A stretch of DNA of 64,000 nt from an uncultured Eubacteriales bacterium (GTDB taxonomy: Bacteria; Bacillota; Clostridia; Oscillospirales; Oscillospiraceae), in assembly GCA_900549545.1 (NCBI GenBank), contig URPA01000004.1:1-64000 (forward strand). Direction: 5' to 3'. Positions 1 to 7,616 of the stretch are shown piece after piece. Every line of letters begins with the position of its first letter. The first letter of the stretch is position 1. The notes beneath the pieces were generated by a model. It made no database searches. It saw only the letters and a program-made list of their open reading frames with translations, and was not told the origin of the DNA. Position numbers and translations under genes: made by a program.

Positions 1-1034
1 TGCTCTGCGGCTGCGGCGCGCCTGCCGCAACGCCGAGCCCCGAGCCGACCGCCACCCCAGAACCCACGCCGACGCCCACACCCACGCCGGACACCACCGG
101 CGCGGAGGTCGTCACGCTTGAAGTCTGCGCGCTTCTGGCTGTGTTGGCGCGCGGGGAGGAACTCACCATTGAGGACGAATGGGAGGACTATTACATCGTC
201 AGCTCCGCCGAGGGCAGGGGCTATGTTGAAAAGCGCCTTGTGGCCCTCGCGGGTGAGGAAGCAGCCGAGCCCCGGACGGTCTATGCCAAAAGTCAGGCCG
301 GGTTTTACACCGGTTATCTGCTCCGGGGCGAGCCGGAGCGCCTGCTCGATACCAATACCGAGCTCCAAATCCTCGCGGATTTGGGGTACTGCTGCCTTGT
401 GGAGCTCGACGGCGTTATGGGCTATGTGCCCGCCGATATGCTCAGCGACAGCCGCATTCAGTATTATAGCTATGGTGGAGGCGGCGGAGGAGGCTCCGCA
501 CCCTCCGGCGGCGCGGACGGCGGCGACATAAGCCTCGGCGCGCAGGCAAAAAAGCCCTTTATCGCCACCGGCATTTCCGATTCCTCGCTCCGGGGCACGT
601 CTGCCCGCGTTATCTCTGCCACGGCGGAGCTTTACGCGGCGGTCTACCGGCGCGGCGAGCAGGTGCGGGTGTTCTCTCAGGAGGGGGATATCTGCACACT
701 GTACATTGACGGCGTTTTTGCGACCGTGGAAAAGCGCTGCCTGCTGCCCGAGGGGGAAGCTGCCTTCGAGAGCCGGCTGGGCTATGCGGCCTCCGGCGCG
801 GAGCTATTCTCTGATTTTTACCTCTGCGGCGCACCGCTGCAAAGCCTTGCCGCGAATGCTGAGCTTACTCTGCTTGCCGACCTGGGGGACTGCTATCTTG
901 TCTCCCTGCCCGAGGGTGACATGGGCTATATCGCCCTCGATCAGGTCAACGATCAGCCCGTTGTGTATAATTATTACGGCGGCGGAGGCGGCGGCAGCTC
1001 CTCCGGCGGCGAATGGACAGAACCTGCGCTGTAA
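1..1034 (+). CDS. Lipoprotein-like secreted protein with two SH3-like, Gly-rich modules (5' end outside window)
   Basis: The reading frame is open from base 3 to the TAA at 1032-1034, so the gene starts upstream of the window; the GTG at 141 is internal. The first residues read LCGCG, a likely lipobox cysteine, followed by a Thr/Pro linker typical of an anchored exported protein. The body is a duplicated unit: SH3-like beta-rich segments, each ending in a Tyr-rich patch and a run of 6-7 glycines (about bases 470-500 and 975-1000). It probably sits on the outer face of the membrane and binds a wall component. I do not recognise a named family. Two strong hairpins follow the stop codon. Confidence 0.7.
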   Translation, partial: LCGCGAPAATPSPEPTATPEPTPTPTPTPDTTGAEVVTLEVCALLAVLARGEELTIEDEWEDYYIVSSAEGRGYVEKRLVALAGEEAAEPRTVYAKSQAGFYTGYLLRGEPERLLDTNTELQILADLGYCCLVELDGVMGYVPADMLSDSRIQYYSYGGGGGGGSAPSGGADGGDISLGAQAKKPFIATGISDSSLRGTSARVISATAELYAAVYRRGEQVRVFSQEGDICTLYIDGVFATVEKRCLLPEGEAAFESRLGYAASGAELFSDFYLCGAPLQSLAANAELTLLADLGDCYLVSLPEGDMGYIALDQVNDQPVVYNYYGGGGGGSSSGGEWTEPAL

Positions 1035-1050
1035 TGTGCACGAAACTGCC

Positions 1051-1075
1051 AAAAAAGTCCTTGCAGGACTTTTTT
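1051..1075 (+). terminator. Intrinsic terminator after the lipoprotein gene
   Basis: An A-run, the stem AGTCC/GGACT with a short loop, and a T-run lie 16 bases after the stop codon. The A and T tracts make it readable from both strands. Confidence 0.75.
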
Positions 1076-1084
1076 ACAAGCTGA

Positions 1085-1121
1085 TGCACGAATGCCCCGC
1101 CACTGGCGGGGCATTCGTGCA
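1085..1121. terminator. Perfect 18-bp hairpin between convergent genes
   Basis: Bases 1085-1102 are the exact reverse complement of 1104-1121, leaving one central base. It lies between the + strand lipoprotein gene and the minus-strand XRE gene, about 80 bases past the end of the latter. There is no long T-run on either side, so it could be a weak terminator or an mRNA 3'-end stabiliser. Confidence 0.5.
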
Positions 1122-1203
1122 TATGAAATTCGCTTTTGTGAAACGAGTTATATTAAAACATAACGGATGACCATGGTTTATTATAAAATGCGGGGCAAAT
1201 CGC

Positions 1204-1452
1204 TTACTCTTCCCCATCCAATCCTTCAAAGAAAGCGTCGTAGCTGCAAGCATAAATTTTGCGCAGCGTGACAAGGACGCTGATACGGATGTTCAACTCG
1301 CCGCTCTCATACTTTTCATAGGTGCTGCGCCCAATGTCACAGCCGCGGCGCTGAAGCTCCGCGCATAGCTTTTCCTGCGACAAACCAAAAGCAAGCCTGA
1401 GCCTGCGGAGGTTTTCGCCCATGTTCAAATCGCGTCTTAGTTTTTGCTCCAT
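1204..1452 (-). CDS. Small XRE-family helix-turn-helix regulator
   Basis: This 82-residue protein is essentially one Cro/CI-type HTH domain (about residues 10-70). It contains the sequence GLSQEKL at the first helix of the motif and RSTYEKYESGE at the recognition helix. It is probably a DNA-binding repressor in the cytoplasm. The start ATG at 1452 has GGGAG about 9 bases upstream; an internal Met at codon 11 is possible. It is divergent from a small frameshifted gene, and the gap between them carries two TTGACC-type palindromes that overlap that gene's promoter. The simplest reading is a local repressor controlling its neighbour and perhaps itself. No ligand or partner domain is visible. Confidence 0.85.
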   Translation of the reverse strand: MEQKLRRDLNMGENLRRLRLAFGLSQEKLCAELQRRGCDIGRSTYEKYESGELNIRISVLVTLRKIYACSYDAFFEGLDGEE

Positions 1453-1489
1453 CTGTCCGCTCCCGCCTGCTTATCCTGACCTTCAGCAA

Positions 1490-1509
1490 TTGACCAGTAT
1501 TGGTTGCAA
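1490..1509. promoter_or_regulatory. Operator-like palindrome, site 1
   Basis: TTGACC, a 6-base spacer and GGTTGCAA form an imperfect dyad. Its right arm overlaps the -35 box (1504-1509) of the promoter for the small + strand gene. A related site lies 54 bases downstream. Binding here would block RNA polymerase; the XRE protein next door is the likely ligand (inference). Confidence 0.45.
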
Positions 1510-1532
1510 TTTCTTGTATTCTATGCTATACT
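1504..1532 (+). promoter_or_regulatory. Sigma-A-type promoter of the small frameshifted gene
   Basis: TTGCAA at 1504-1509, a 17-base spacer, and TATACT at 1527-1532. It is flanked by the two TTGACC palindromes. Confidence 0.6.
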
Positions 1533-1543
1533 CGGACAAAATA

Positions 1544-1563
1544 TTGACCGCTATATTGGTCAA
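1544..1563. promoter_or_regulatory. Operator-like palindrome, site 2
   Basis: TTGACC at 1544-1549 and its exact reverse complement GGTCAA at 1558-1563, separated by 8 bases. It lies just downstream of the expected transcription start, a classic repressor position, and shares the TTGACC half-site with site 1. Confidence 0.5.
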
Positions 1564-1580
1564 AATGGGGTGAAGCAAAA

Positions 1581-1801
1581 ATGAATATGAGTGAAATATA
1601 TAAAAAATTGCCACAGAGCATAATGTGCCGGTGGCGGATGTAAAAAGAGAGATGGAGATTGCTATACAACAGGCATGGAACAATCCCGCCAAAACAGAGG
1701 ATAATATTGCTATGCAGGAAAGAGTGGTGCCACGAGGAGAAGCTCCAAAGTTAGAAGATGTAATACGCTTTTTGGCGGAAGAAAGCATATCGAGAAGATG
1801 A
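1581..1801 (+). pseudogene. Small conserved-type Clostridial protein, frameshifted in an A-tract
   Basis: Translation from the ATG at 1581 begins MNMSEIYKK and stops within 21 codons. If one base is added in the six-A run near 1603-1608, the frame continues for about 73 codons to the TGA at 1799-1801: IATEHNVPVADVKREME, then an acidic helical stretch and a C-terminal PRGEAPKLEDVIRFLAEE. Both halves look like real coding sequence, with a good promoter and a GGGGTG ribosome site. It resembles short uncharacterised Firmicutes proteins of about 75 residues. The break may be a true mutation, phase variation by A-tract slippage, or a sequencing error. Confidence 0.6.
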
Positions 1802-1804
1802 ACG

Positions 1805-1840
1805 AAAAAGGGATGCAGTGCTTTTGCTGCATCCCTTTTT
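1805..1840. terminator. Bidirectional terminator
   Basis: A 14-bp stem with A-tract and T-tract ends (1805-1818 with 1827-1840) lies between the small + strand gene and the 3' end of the minus-strand spoVT gene. It can serve both. Confidence 0.85.
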
Positions 1841-1870
1841 GAAATGTTTCAGCTTATAGAGCATGACGGC

Positions 1871-2413
1871 TCAGCCTTCCATTTGCTTTCCGAGGAAGAT
1901 TGCCACGGTCTGCGCGAGCTTATATTCGACCTCCGTGCATGGCGCGCTGCCCTTGGGGGAGACGAACATCACGCAGCCCATAATATCCCCCTCGGAGATG
2001 ACAGGTGCTGCCACGGACAGACAGTACTTGTCGTCCAAATCCGACACGGGGGTACTGCTGCCGCCGCTGGAATGGCGGTAGGCGGCGCGGTTGTCCATTA
2101 TATTGCTCAGCTGCTGGCTGATGGGCTTGTCCAGCAGCTCCTTCTTGCCGCCGCCCGCCACGGCGATGATGCTGTCCCTGTCGCACACGGCGGCGATGCC
2201 GTCCGTCGCGCGGCGCAGGCTGTCACATATCTGCGCGGCAAAGTCTGTCAGCTCCCCAATGGGGGAATATTTCTTGAAAATCAGCTCCCCGTCCTTATCT
2301 GTGAATATCTCCAACGGGTCACCCTCGCGGATACGCATAGTCCGGCGTATCTCCTTGGGGATAACAACTCTGCCCAGATCATCTATCCTGCGGACAATAC
2401 CGGTTGCTTTCAT
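1871..2413 (-). CDS. spoVT: Stage V sporulation protein T (AbrB-type regulator)
   Basis: This 180-residue DNA-binding regulator acts late in forespore development in Bacillus and Clostridia. Residues 1-50 form an AbrB/MazE swapped-hairpin domain with the hallmark KATGIVRRIDDLGRVVIPKE. Residues from about 57 to the end form the GAF-like domain found in SpoVT but not in AbrB. The start is set at the ATG at 2413: AAAGGAG lies just upstream and the family begins here, so ten further in-frame codons upstream are not coding. It is transcribed alone and ends at a bidirectional hairpin. Its presence is the clearest sign of an endospore-forming Firmicute. Other AbrB-like regulators lack the GAF half, so the call is firm. 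Confidence 0.93.
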   Translation of the reverse strand: MKATGIVRRIDDLGRVVIPKEIRRTMRIREGDPLEIFTDKDGELIFKKYSPIGELTDFAAQICDSLRRATDGIAAVCDRDSIIAVAGGGKKELLDKPISQQLSNIMDNRAAYRHSSGGSSTPVSDLDDKYCLSVAAPVISEGDIMGCVMFVSPKGSAPCTEVEYKLAQTVAIFLGKQMEG

Positions 2414-2529
2414 ATATATTTCTCCTTTGATTTTTTTGTGCATGGCTATTGTCTGTAAAAAATGGAGAAATATGCGCGCGGCAAAAAAGCCGGGGCGGTG
2501 CAGAGAAAAGCCGGGAAAAATTATGGAGC

Positions 2530-2558
2530 TTGTGCTATTTTTAACTTGGTGTTATAAT
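2530..2558 (+). promoter_or_regulatory. Promoter of the first RpiR regulator
   Basis: TTGTGC at 2530-2535, a 17-base spacer, and TATAAT at 2553-2558, 33 bases upstream of the start codon. Confidence 0.65.
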
Positions 2559-2591
2559 CAAGGCGGAAATTTTTGTTAGGGGAACGAAAAA

Positions 2592-3452
2592 ATGGACGAA
2601 ACCTTGCTTTTGATACAGAGAATAAAGACGATGCAGGGCACAAAGACATTTTCAAAATCAGATGATCTGATAGCTGATCTTATACTGAATAACCCGTCAT
2701 GCCTTGTCGGAGCCACTGCCAACTCCATTGCCGAAGCCAGCGGGACAAGCCCGGCAACGGTTGTGCGTTTTTGCCGCAAGCTGGGCTTCAGCGGCTTCAG
2801 CGATCTCAAAAGCAACGCCTCAAACTATATTGTGGACACGGCGAAGGAAATGAGCCTGCACCCGGGAGACGATGTGGGTACCGTGAAGAGCAAGGTCATA
2901 AGCTATACAAAAATGATAATGGATCAGCTTGACGAAAGCCTTGATAACGAAGCGCTCGAAAAGGCGGCGAAGATGATATCCGAGGCGAAAAATGTTGTTA
3001 TCGTCAGCGAGGGCGGCTCCGGAACAATAAGCCGCGCAGCGTACGATATTTTTCTGAAGCTCGCCATTCCGTGCAGGTATATTGAGGACTTGATTTTCCA
3101 GACGATGGAGATAAGCATGATGGACGAAAACGACGTGCTGCTCATCATCGTCAACTCAGGACGGACATGGAACGTGCTGCAAAACGCCAGCTACGCACGC
3201 GAAAGAGGACTGAAGATAATAGGCATAGTCGGCCCGGCAAATTCCCCGCTGTCCAAGTATCTGGATGTGGAGATACTCACGAGCATTTTCAGCAGCGAGT
3301 ATTTCAGCGATATCTCCGCGGCCAGAGCCTGCGAGCTTGTGACTATCTCTATTCTGCATTCTATCCTTGCCCTGAGCCGGACTGATGAGCAGATGGAAAA
3401 AAGCCGGGAAATCGGAAAATCCATTGAGCGAAAGAGAATAAGCGGAAAGTAA
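2592..3452 (+). CDS. MurR/RpiR-family transcriptional regulator
   Basis: This 286-residue sugar-responsive regulator has an N-terminal HTH (about residues 1-77, including GTSPATVVRFCRKLGFSGF) and a C-terminal SIS domain (about 125-255) that normally binds a sugar phosphate. It precedes the ABC transporter/transketolase operon starting at 3900 on the same strand and is the obvious candidate to control it. A strong terminator separates the two. The long AT-rich gap downstream holds a dyad GTTTCAAAA/TTTTGAAAC that could be its operator. A second, more distant paralogue lies at 25590. Effector and direction of control cannot be read from sequence. Confidence 0.9.
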   Translation: MDETLLLIQRIKTMQGTKTFSKSDDLIADLILNNPSCLVGATANSIAEASGTSPATVVRFCRKLGFSGFSDLKSNASNYIVDTAKEMSLHPGDDVGTVKSKVISYTKMIMDQLDESLDNEALEKAAKMISEAKNVVIVSEGGSGTISRAAYDIFLKLAIPCRYIEDLIFQTMEISMMDENDVLLIIVNSGRTWNVLQNASYARERGLKIIGIVGPANSPLSKYLDVEILTSIFSSEYFSDISAARACELVTISILHSILALSRTDEQMEKSREIGKSIERKRISGK

Positions 3453-3484
3453 AAATTAACAGTGAAGTGAATAGCGAAATGTAA

Positions 3485-3515
3485 GCCACAGGCGCAAATG
3501 CGCCTGTGGCTTTTT
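3485..3515 (+). terminator. Intrinsic terminator after the RpiR gene
   Basis: A 12-bp GC-rich stem (3485-3496 with 3499-3510) is followed by TTTTT. Confidence 0.9.
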
Positions 3516-3556
3516 GCGCGCCTATGTGCGGAAAAATGCGATGAGAGAAGCAGTGC

Positions 3557-3585
3557 GTTTCAAAAAACGAACAAAATTTTGAAAC
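3557..3585. promoter_or_regulatory. Candidate RpiR operator in a 447-base gene-free gap
   Basis: GTTTCAAAA (3557-3565) and its exact reverse complement TTTTGAAAC (3577-3585) are separated by 11 bases. Partial copies of the TTTCA/TGAAA half-site recur near 3760-3775 and 3842. The remainder of 3453-3899 is AT-rich leader/promoter DNA with no gene that I can see. Confidence 0.35.
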
Positions 3586-3814
3586 CTTTCGCAGGATAGC
3601 CAGTGAGAATCACATCAAAAACAAGAGGAACAATCTGCACTTCAAGTATAAATTTCGTGACTTGTTTGTGAAAAATGGTCAAAAATTGCCGCAATTGACA
3701 ATATATAAACAATATATCAGCGTCAAATTACACAAAAAGGCCATGCCAAAATTATTAAGTTTCACGAAATTTCAAATTTACGGCCATAAAATGAAATAAA
3801 TTTCGCTTTTTGCC

Positions 3815-3843
3815 TTGACTTGCGAAAAATTCGGTGGTAATTT
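3815..3843 (+). promoter_or_regulatory. Probable promoter of the sugar ABC operon
   Basis: TTGACT at 3815-3820, a 17-base spacer, and a weak TAATTT at 3838-3843 preceded by TGG (extended -10 style), 57 bases before the start codon. Confidence 0.45.
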
Positions 3844-3899
3844 TGAAATACAAAACGACGGAAGAGCCGTCAGCTTGACACAAATACAAGAAAGGAAAA

Positions 3900-5015
3900 A
3901 TGAAAATGAAGAAAGCATTGGCAATTATTCTCGCGCTTGCAATGGTATTTGCACTGTGCGCCTGCGGCGGCAGCCCCGCCCCCTCTGAGGCGCCCGCGGC
4001 GTCTGAAGCTCCCTCTGAGGCCCCCGCCGAGGCACCGGTCGAGCAGCCCGCCGAAGAGCCGGCAGCGGCCGAGGATTTCTACACTGATGACATCAACGTG
4101 GACGGCATCAGCGTCGAAGGTAAGAAGATAGTCTACATAGCTCCCTCTCTGGACATTGAGTACTGGCAGTGGGTCGAGGACGGCGTCCGTCAGGCCTGCG
4201 AGGAGTACGGCGTGGAAATTGAGGTCTACGTTTCCAACAACAGCGCCGCCGACCAGGCGGAAAACGGCGAGACCGCAGTTATCCAGGGCTTCGACGCGGT
4301 TGTTCTCAGCCCTGTCTCCTCCGACTCCTGCTCCACCGTGCTTGATGCCTGCGAGGACGCCGGTATCCCTGTGACCATCGCGGCCATCGGCTCCACGGCG
4401 GATAACTTCTACGCTTTCATCTCCGCTGACGACTACACCTCCGGCTACGATGCCGGCAACTACCTGTGCGAGCAGGCAAAGAGCCTCGGCGGCGACTCCA
4501 TCGGCGTTCTGGCTCTGCCTATGGACCGCTCCAACGCCCAGGCAAAGATGGCAGGCCTTGAAAAGGCCTGCGCCGAGCAGGGCATCACCATTGCGCAGAC
4601 TATTCAGACCAGCAACCTCACCGTTTCCGAATCCACCGATATGTGCAGCGACCTGCTCACCGCCAACCCCGATATCACCGGCATCTACTGCATGTATGAG
4701 CAGGCGGGCATTGCCGCTATCGACGTTGTTGACAACATGGGCATGACCGGAAAGGTCTCCATAGTCTCCTCCGACGGCTCTCCCGACTCCACTGTCGCTA
4801 TCCGTGAGGGCAGGCTCGCCGGTCAGGTCGTTCAGGAAGCTGTCGGCCAGGGCTACTGGGCAGCCGTCATGGCATTCAAGGCCATCAGCGGCCTCGAGGC
4901 TGACGCTCAGGTCATTCTCACTCCCGAACCGCTGGTCACCTCCGAGAATATTGACGATGCCGATATCCAGGCGGTTCTCGCGCTCACCTATCCCGCTTCT
5001 GCCGGAGCATATTGA
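3900..5015 (+). CDS. Sugar ABC transporter substrate-binding lipoprotein (RbsB-like)
   Basis: A 371-residue periplasmic-binding-protein-family lipoprotein. The signal peptide ends in LCAC with the acylated cysteine at residue 22, followed by an Ala/Glu/Pro linker to about residue 60. The mature part has the two-lobed fold of the ribose/galactose class (PBP type 1): IVYIAPSLDIEYWQWVEDG at the first lobe, and SSDGSPDSTVAIREG near the hinge. It captures a sugar or sugar-like ligand for the ATPase and permease genes that follow. A hairpin just after the stop probably keeps this message more abundant than the downstream part. The ligand is unknown; the catabolic genes in the operon suggest something other than plain ribose. 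Confidence 0.9.
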   Translation: MKMKKALAIILALAMVFALCACGGSPAPSEAPAASEAPSEAPAEAPVEQPAEEPAAAEDFYTDDINVDGISVEGKKIVYIAPSLDIEYWQWVEDGVRQACEEYGVEIEVYVSNNSAADQAENGETAVIQGFDAVVLSPVSSDSCSTVLDACEDAGIPVTIAAIGSTADNFYAFISADDYTSGYDAGNYLCEQAKSLGGDSIGVLALPMDRSNAQAKMAGLEKACAEQGITIAQTIQTSNLTVSESTDMCSDLLTANPDITGIYCMYEQAGIAAIDVVDNMGMTGKVSIVSSDGSPDSTVAIREGRLAGQVVQEAVGQGYWAAVMAFKAISGLEADAQVILTPEPLVTSENIDDADIQAVLALTYPASAGAY

Positions 5016-5029
5016 TAACACGAGACTTC

Positions 5030-5055
5030 GGAGCGGAAGAGGAATCTTCCGCTCC
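5030..5055 (+). terminator. Intercistronic hairpin after the binding-protein gene
   Basis: GGAGCGGAAGA (5030-5040) pairs exactly with TCTTCCGCTCC (5045-5055) and has only a weak T-run. Such hairpins commonly stabilise the upstream binding-protein message or attenuate the downstream genes. Confidence 0.6.
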
Positions 5056-5074
5056 GTTTCAATAGGAGCGAAAA

Positions 5075-6604
5075 ATGTTACAGGAAAATAAAACTCCGAT
5101 TTTTGAACTGAGGCATGTCACGAAAGCTTACGGAGCAAACCAGGCCATTAAGGACGGAAGCCTGCGCATATATCCCGGAGAGGTTCACGCTCTCATGGGC
5201 GGTAACGGCGCCGGAAAATCCACGATGATAAAAATTATCGCCGGGGCGCATCAGGCCGACAGTGGAGATATCCTCTTTGAAAACGTGAAGGTCAGCTTCA
5301 GGACTCCGAAAGAGGCAATGGACAGGGGCATACAGGTGGTCTATCAGGAGCTCTCGCTGCTGCCGCATCTGACGGTTTCGGAGAATATTTCTCTGCCGTC
5401 AAACGACATTGTCAAAAACGGAATATACAATTGGAAAAAATCGGACGAGCTTGCAAAGGCGGCGCTTGAAAAGCTCGGCTCAGCAACCGAGGGCATCAGC
5501 CCCCGCGATGTGGTGGCGGACCTCAGACCGGATCAGATGCAGATGGTCGAAATTGCCAGAGCGGTCGGCCAGAACGCGAAGATAATCCTGCTCGACGAGC
5601 CCACGTCCTCCCTCAATTTTGAGGAGACAGAAAAGCTTTTTGACTCTGTGCGAATCTTGTGCAGTCAGGGGATAGGCGTTATTTTCGTTTCGCACAGAAT
5701 GAATGAAGTGCGCGAGCTGTCCGACAGAATAACCGTTCTGCGCGACGGTGTTGTGGTTATTGACGGCGTACCGATGAGCGAAAAGAGCGATGAGGAAATC
5801 GTAAGCGATATGCTGGGCGAGAAGCTCAATCCCGAGTCGGTGAAAAGCTATGACCAGACCGCCATCGAGGGCAGAGAGGAGATTCTCGCCATCAAGATAG
5901 ACGGCAAGGACGAAGAATACACCGTGCGCCAGGGCGAAATTGTCGGCCTGGCGGGGCTTGCCGGTTCCGGCAGGAGCGCGGTGCTGCGCACAATATGGGG
6001 AATACGGCCCCATAAGGAGATACACCTGCGCTATTTGGGACAGCCGTATGTTCCGCGCAGCCCTGTTGATGCCCTGCGCAGAAAGATAGCCTATATCAGC
6101 GAGGACAGAAGCGAAAGCGGCTTGTTCTTCGGCCTTTCTATTAAAGAAACTGTGCTGATGGCACACCGCAACATCTCCCGCAAAAAACTTGTCCGGGATA
6201 AGGCGGAGAATAAGCTTCACGGCGAAATTATCAACAATGTTCAGATAAAGGTACCCGATAACGACTGCACGCCCGGCGCGCTGAGCGGCGGCAACCAGCA
6301 GAAGCTGCTTTTCGGCCGCTGGATAACCGATGAGGCAAAGCTGTTTTTGCTTGACGAACCGACAAGAGGCGTCGATATCAAGACCAAGCACGAGATATAT
6401 CAGCGTGTGCGCAAAATGGTGGCGGATAATAACGCCGGGGCACTGGTTGTTTCGTCCGAGCTTGAGGAACTGGTCCTGCTGTGCGATAAGGTTCTCATTA
6501 TTCGCGACGGACAGGTTCAGAGTGTCCTGTATGGCGAGGATATAACAGAAAACGCAATGATGTCGGAGATTACGGCCTCCGGCAAGGCAGCAATAGGAGG
6601 ATAA
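5075..6604 (+). CDS. Sugar ABC transporter ATP-binding protein, double ATPase (RbsA-like)
   Basis: A 509-residue cytoplasmic ATPase made of two fused ABC domains, as in RbsA/XylG/MglA. The first domain has Walker A GGNGAGKST and Walker B ILLDEPTSSL. The second has the usual degenerate Walker A GLAGSGRS but a full LSGGNQQK signature and LFLLDEPTRG. It powers import of the ligand bound by the upstream lipoprotein through the permease at 6609. The start ATG follows AGGAGC. The stop is 4 bases from the next start, so translation is coupled. Length and domain order are standard for the carbohydrate-uptake transporter-2 class. Confidence 0.93.
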   Translation: MLQENKTPIFELRHVTKAYGANQAIKDGSLRIYPGEVHALMGGNGAGKSTMIKIIAGAHQADSGDILFENVKVSFRTPKEAMDRGIQVVYQELSLLPHLTVSENISLPSNDIVKNGIYNWKKSDELAKAALEKLGSATEGISPRDVVADLRPDQMQMVEIARAVGQNAKIILLDEPTSSLNFEETEKLFDSVRILCSQGIGVIFVSHRMNEVRELSDRITVLRDGVVVIDGVPMSEKSDEEIVSDMLGEKLNPESVKSYDQTAIEGREEILAIKIDGKDEEYTVRQGEIVGLAGLAGSGRSAVLRTIWGIRPHKEIHLRYLGQPYVPRSPVDALRRKIAYISEDRSESGLFFGLSIKETVLMAHRNISRKKLVRDKAENKLHGEIINNVQIKVPDNDCTPGALSGGNQQKLLFGRWITDEAKLFLLDEPTRGVDIKTKHEIYQRVRKMVADNNAGALVVSSELEELVLLCDKVLIIRDGQVQSVLYGEDITENAMMSEITASGKAAIGG

Positions 6605-6608
6605 GCAA

Positions 6609-7598
6609 GTGTCAGGAAATGAAATTCGTCTTAAGGCCGACAACGGCACAGTAAAAAAGACGCTTAAAAACTATAAGCTGGAGCTGGGCATGACGGCCAT
6701 ACTGATTGTCCTCTACATTGTGCTGCACATGGTTACTGGCACCGCGCTTGGCAAGGGGAACATAATGAATGTGCTCCAGTCAGCGTCCCCGCTGCTGATA
6801 ATGACTATGGGTCAGCTGCTGGTAGTCATCACCGGCGGCATTGACCTGTCGGTGGGGTCGGTGTATTCCCTCTCCGGCATGGTCGGCACGCTTGTTATGC
6901 TGAGCACGCAAAATATTGCCGCGGGTGTGTTTGCATGTCTCGGCGTGGGCCTTGCCTGCGGCATCGTTAACGGGCTGCTGGTTTCCAAGGCGAAAATGGC
7001 GCCGTTTATCGTCACCCTCGCGATGCAGGGCGCGGCGGCGTCTCTCACCAAGGTCATCTCCGGCGGTAACTCCCAGACCATCACTCTTACCGCGTTCAAG
7101 GCCTTTAACCGTGGAACCATCATTCCCGGCGTAAGAAACTATATTCTGTACATGATAATAATAGTGCTGCTGATGCACTTTATTCTGCGCAGGACTGCAT
7201 TCGGCCGCTGGGTCTACGCGACAGGCTCCAATGAAGAGGCCTCGAGGCTGGTGGGCATTCCCGTTGACAGGGTGAAGATAGCCTGCTATACCATCAGCTC
7301 CATGCTCTCCTCCGTCGCGGCGCTGCTCGGCGCGAGCCGCCTTATGACAGTTGAGTGCACCGCAGGTGTCGGAATGGAGCTTGACGCCATCGCCGCGACC
7401 TGCATAGGCGGCGCAAGCCTCTCCGGCGGTCTTGGCACAGCCTTCGGCGCGCTCATCGGCACCCTGCTGCAAAAAGGCATCAACAACGGTATTAACCTGC
7501 TGGGAATCAATTCCTTCTGGTCAGGCATAGTCACCGGCGCTGTCATAGTTGTCGCGGTGTATGTCGGCAAGATTGCTTCCGGCAGCAAAAGAAAATAA
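6609..7598 (+). CDS. Sugar ABC transporter permease (RbsC-like)
   Basis: A 329-residue integral membrane protein with about eight to ten hydrophobic segments, the BPD_transp_2 type that pairs with RbsA-like ATPases. Typical stretches are GGIDLSVGSVYSLSGM near residue 77 and the GGASLSGGLGT loop near residue 264, the conserved ATPase-contact region of this family. It starts at GTG with AGGAGG 8 bases upstream, overlapping the end of the ATPase gene. It is one of three transporter genes in an operon that continues into sugar catabolism. No second permease is present, so it should act as a homodimer. Confidence 0.92.
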   Translation: MSGNEIRLKADNGTVKKTLKNYKLELGMTAILIVLYIVLHMVTGTALGKGNIMNVLQSASPLLIMTMGQLLVVITGGIDLSVGSVYSLSGMVGTLVMLSTQNIAAGVFACLGVGLACGIVNGLLVSKAKMAPFIVTLAMQGAAASLTKVISGGNSQTITLTAFKAFNRGTIIPGVRNYILYMIIIVLLMHFILRRTAFGRWVYATGSNEEASRLVGIPVDRVKIACYTISSMLSSVAALLGASRLMTVECTAGVGMELDAIAATCIGGASLSGGLGTAFGALIGTLLQKGINNGINLLGINSFWSGIVTGAVIVVAVYVGKIASGSKRK

Positions 7599-7616
7599 AA
7601 AAAAGGAGACTCTGAA

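Noticed and set aside
1483..1788. Minus-strand reading frame of 101 codons opposite the small frameshifted gene
   Set aside because: It is the complement of a better coding frame, has no ribosome site and would run through both operators.
3870..5021. Long minus-strand frame opposite the sugar-binding lipoprotein
   Set aside because: It mirrors the GC-rich codon pattern of the true gene and has no start signal; the same holds for other long antisense frames (for example 20084-22228, 26470-27651, 32538-34061, 35020-36012, 41962-43347).
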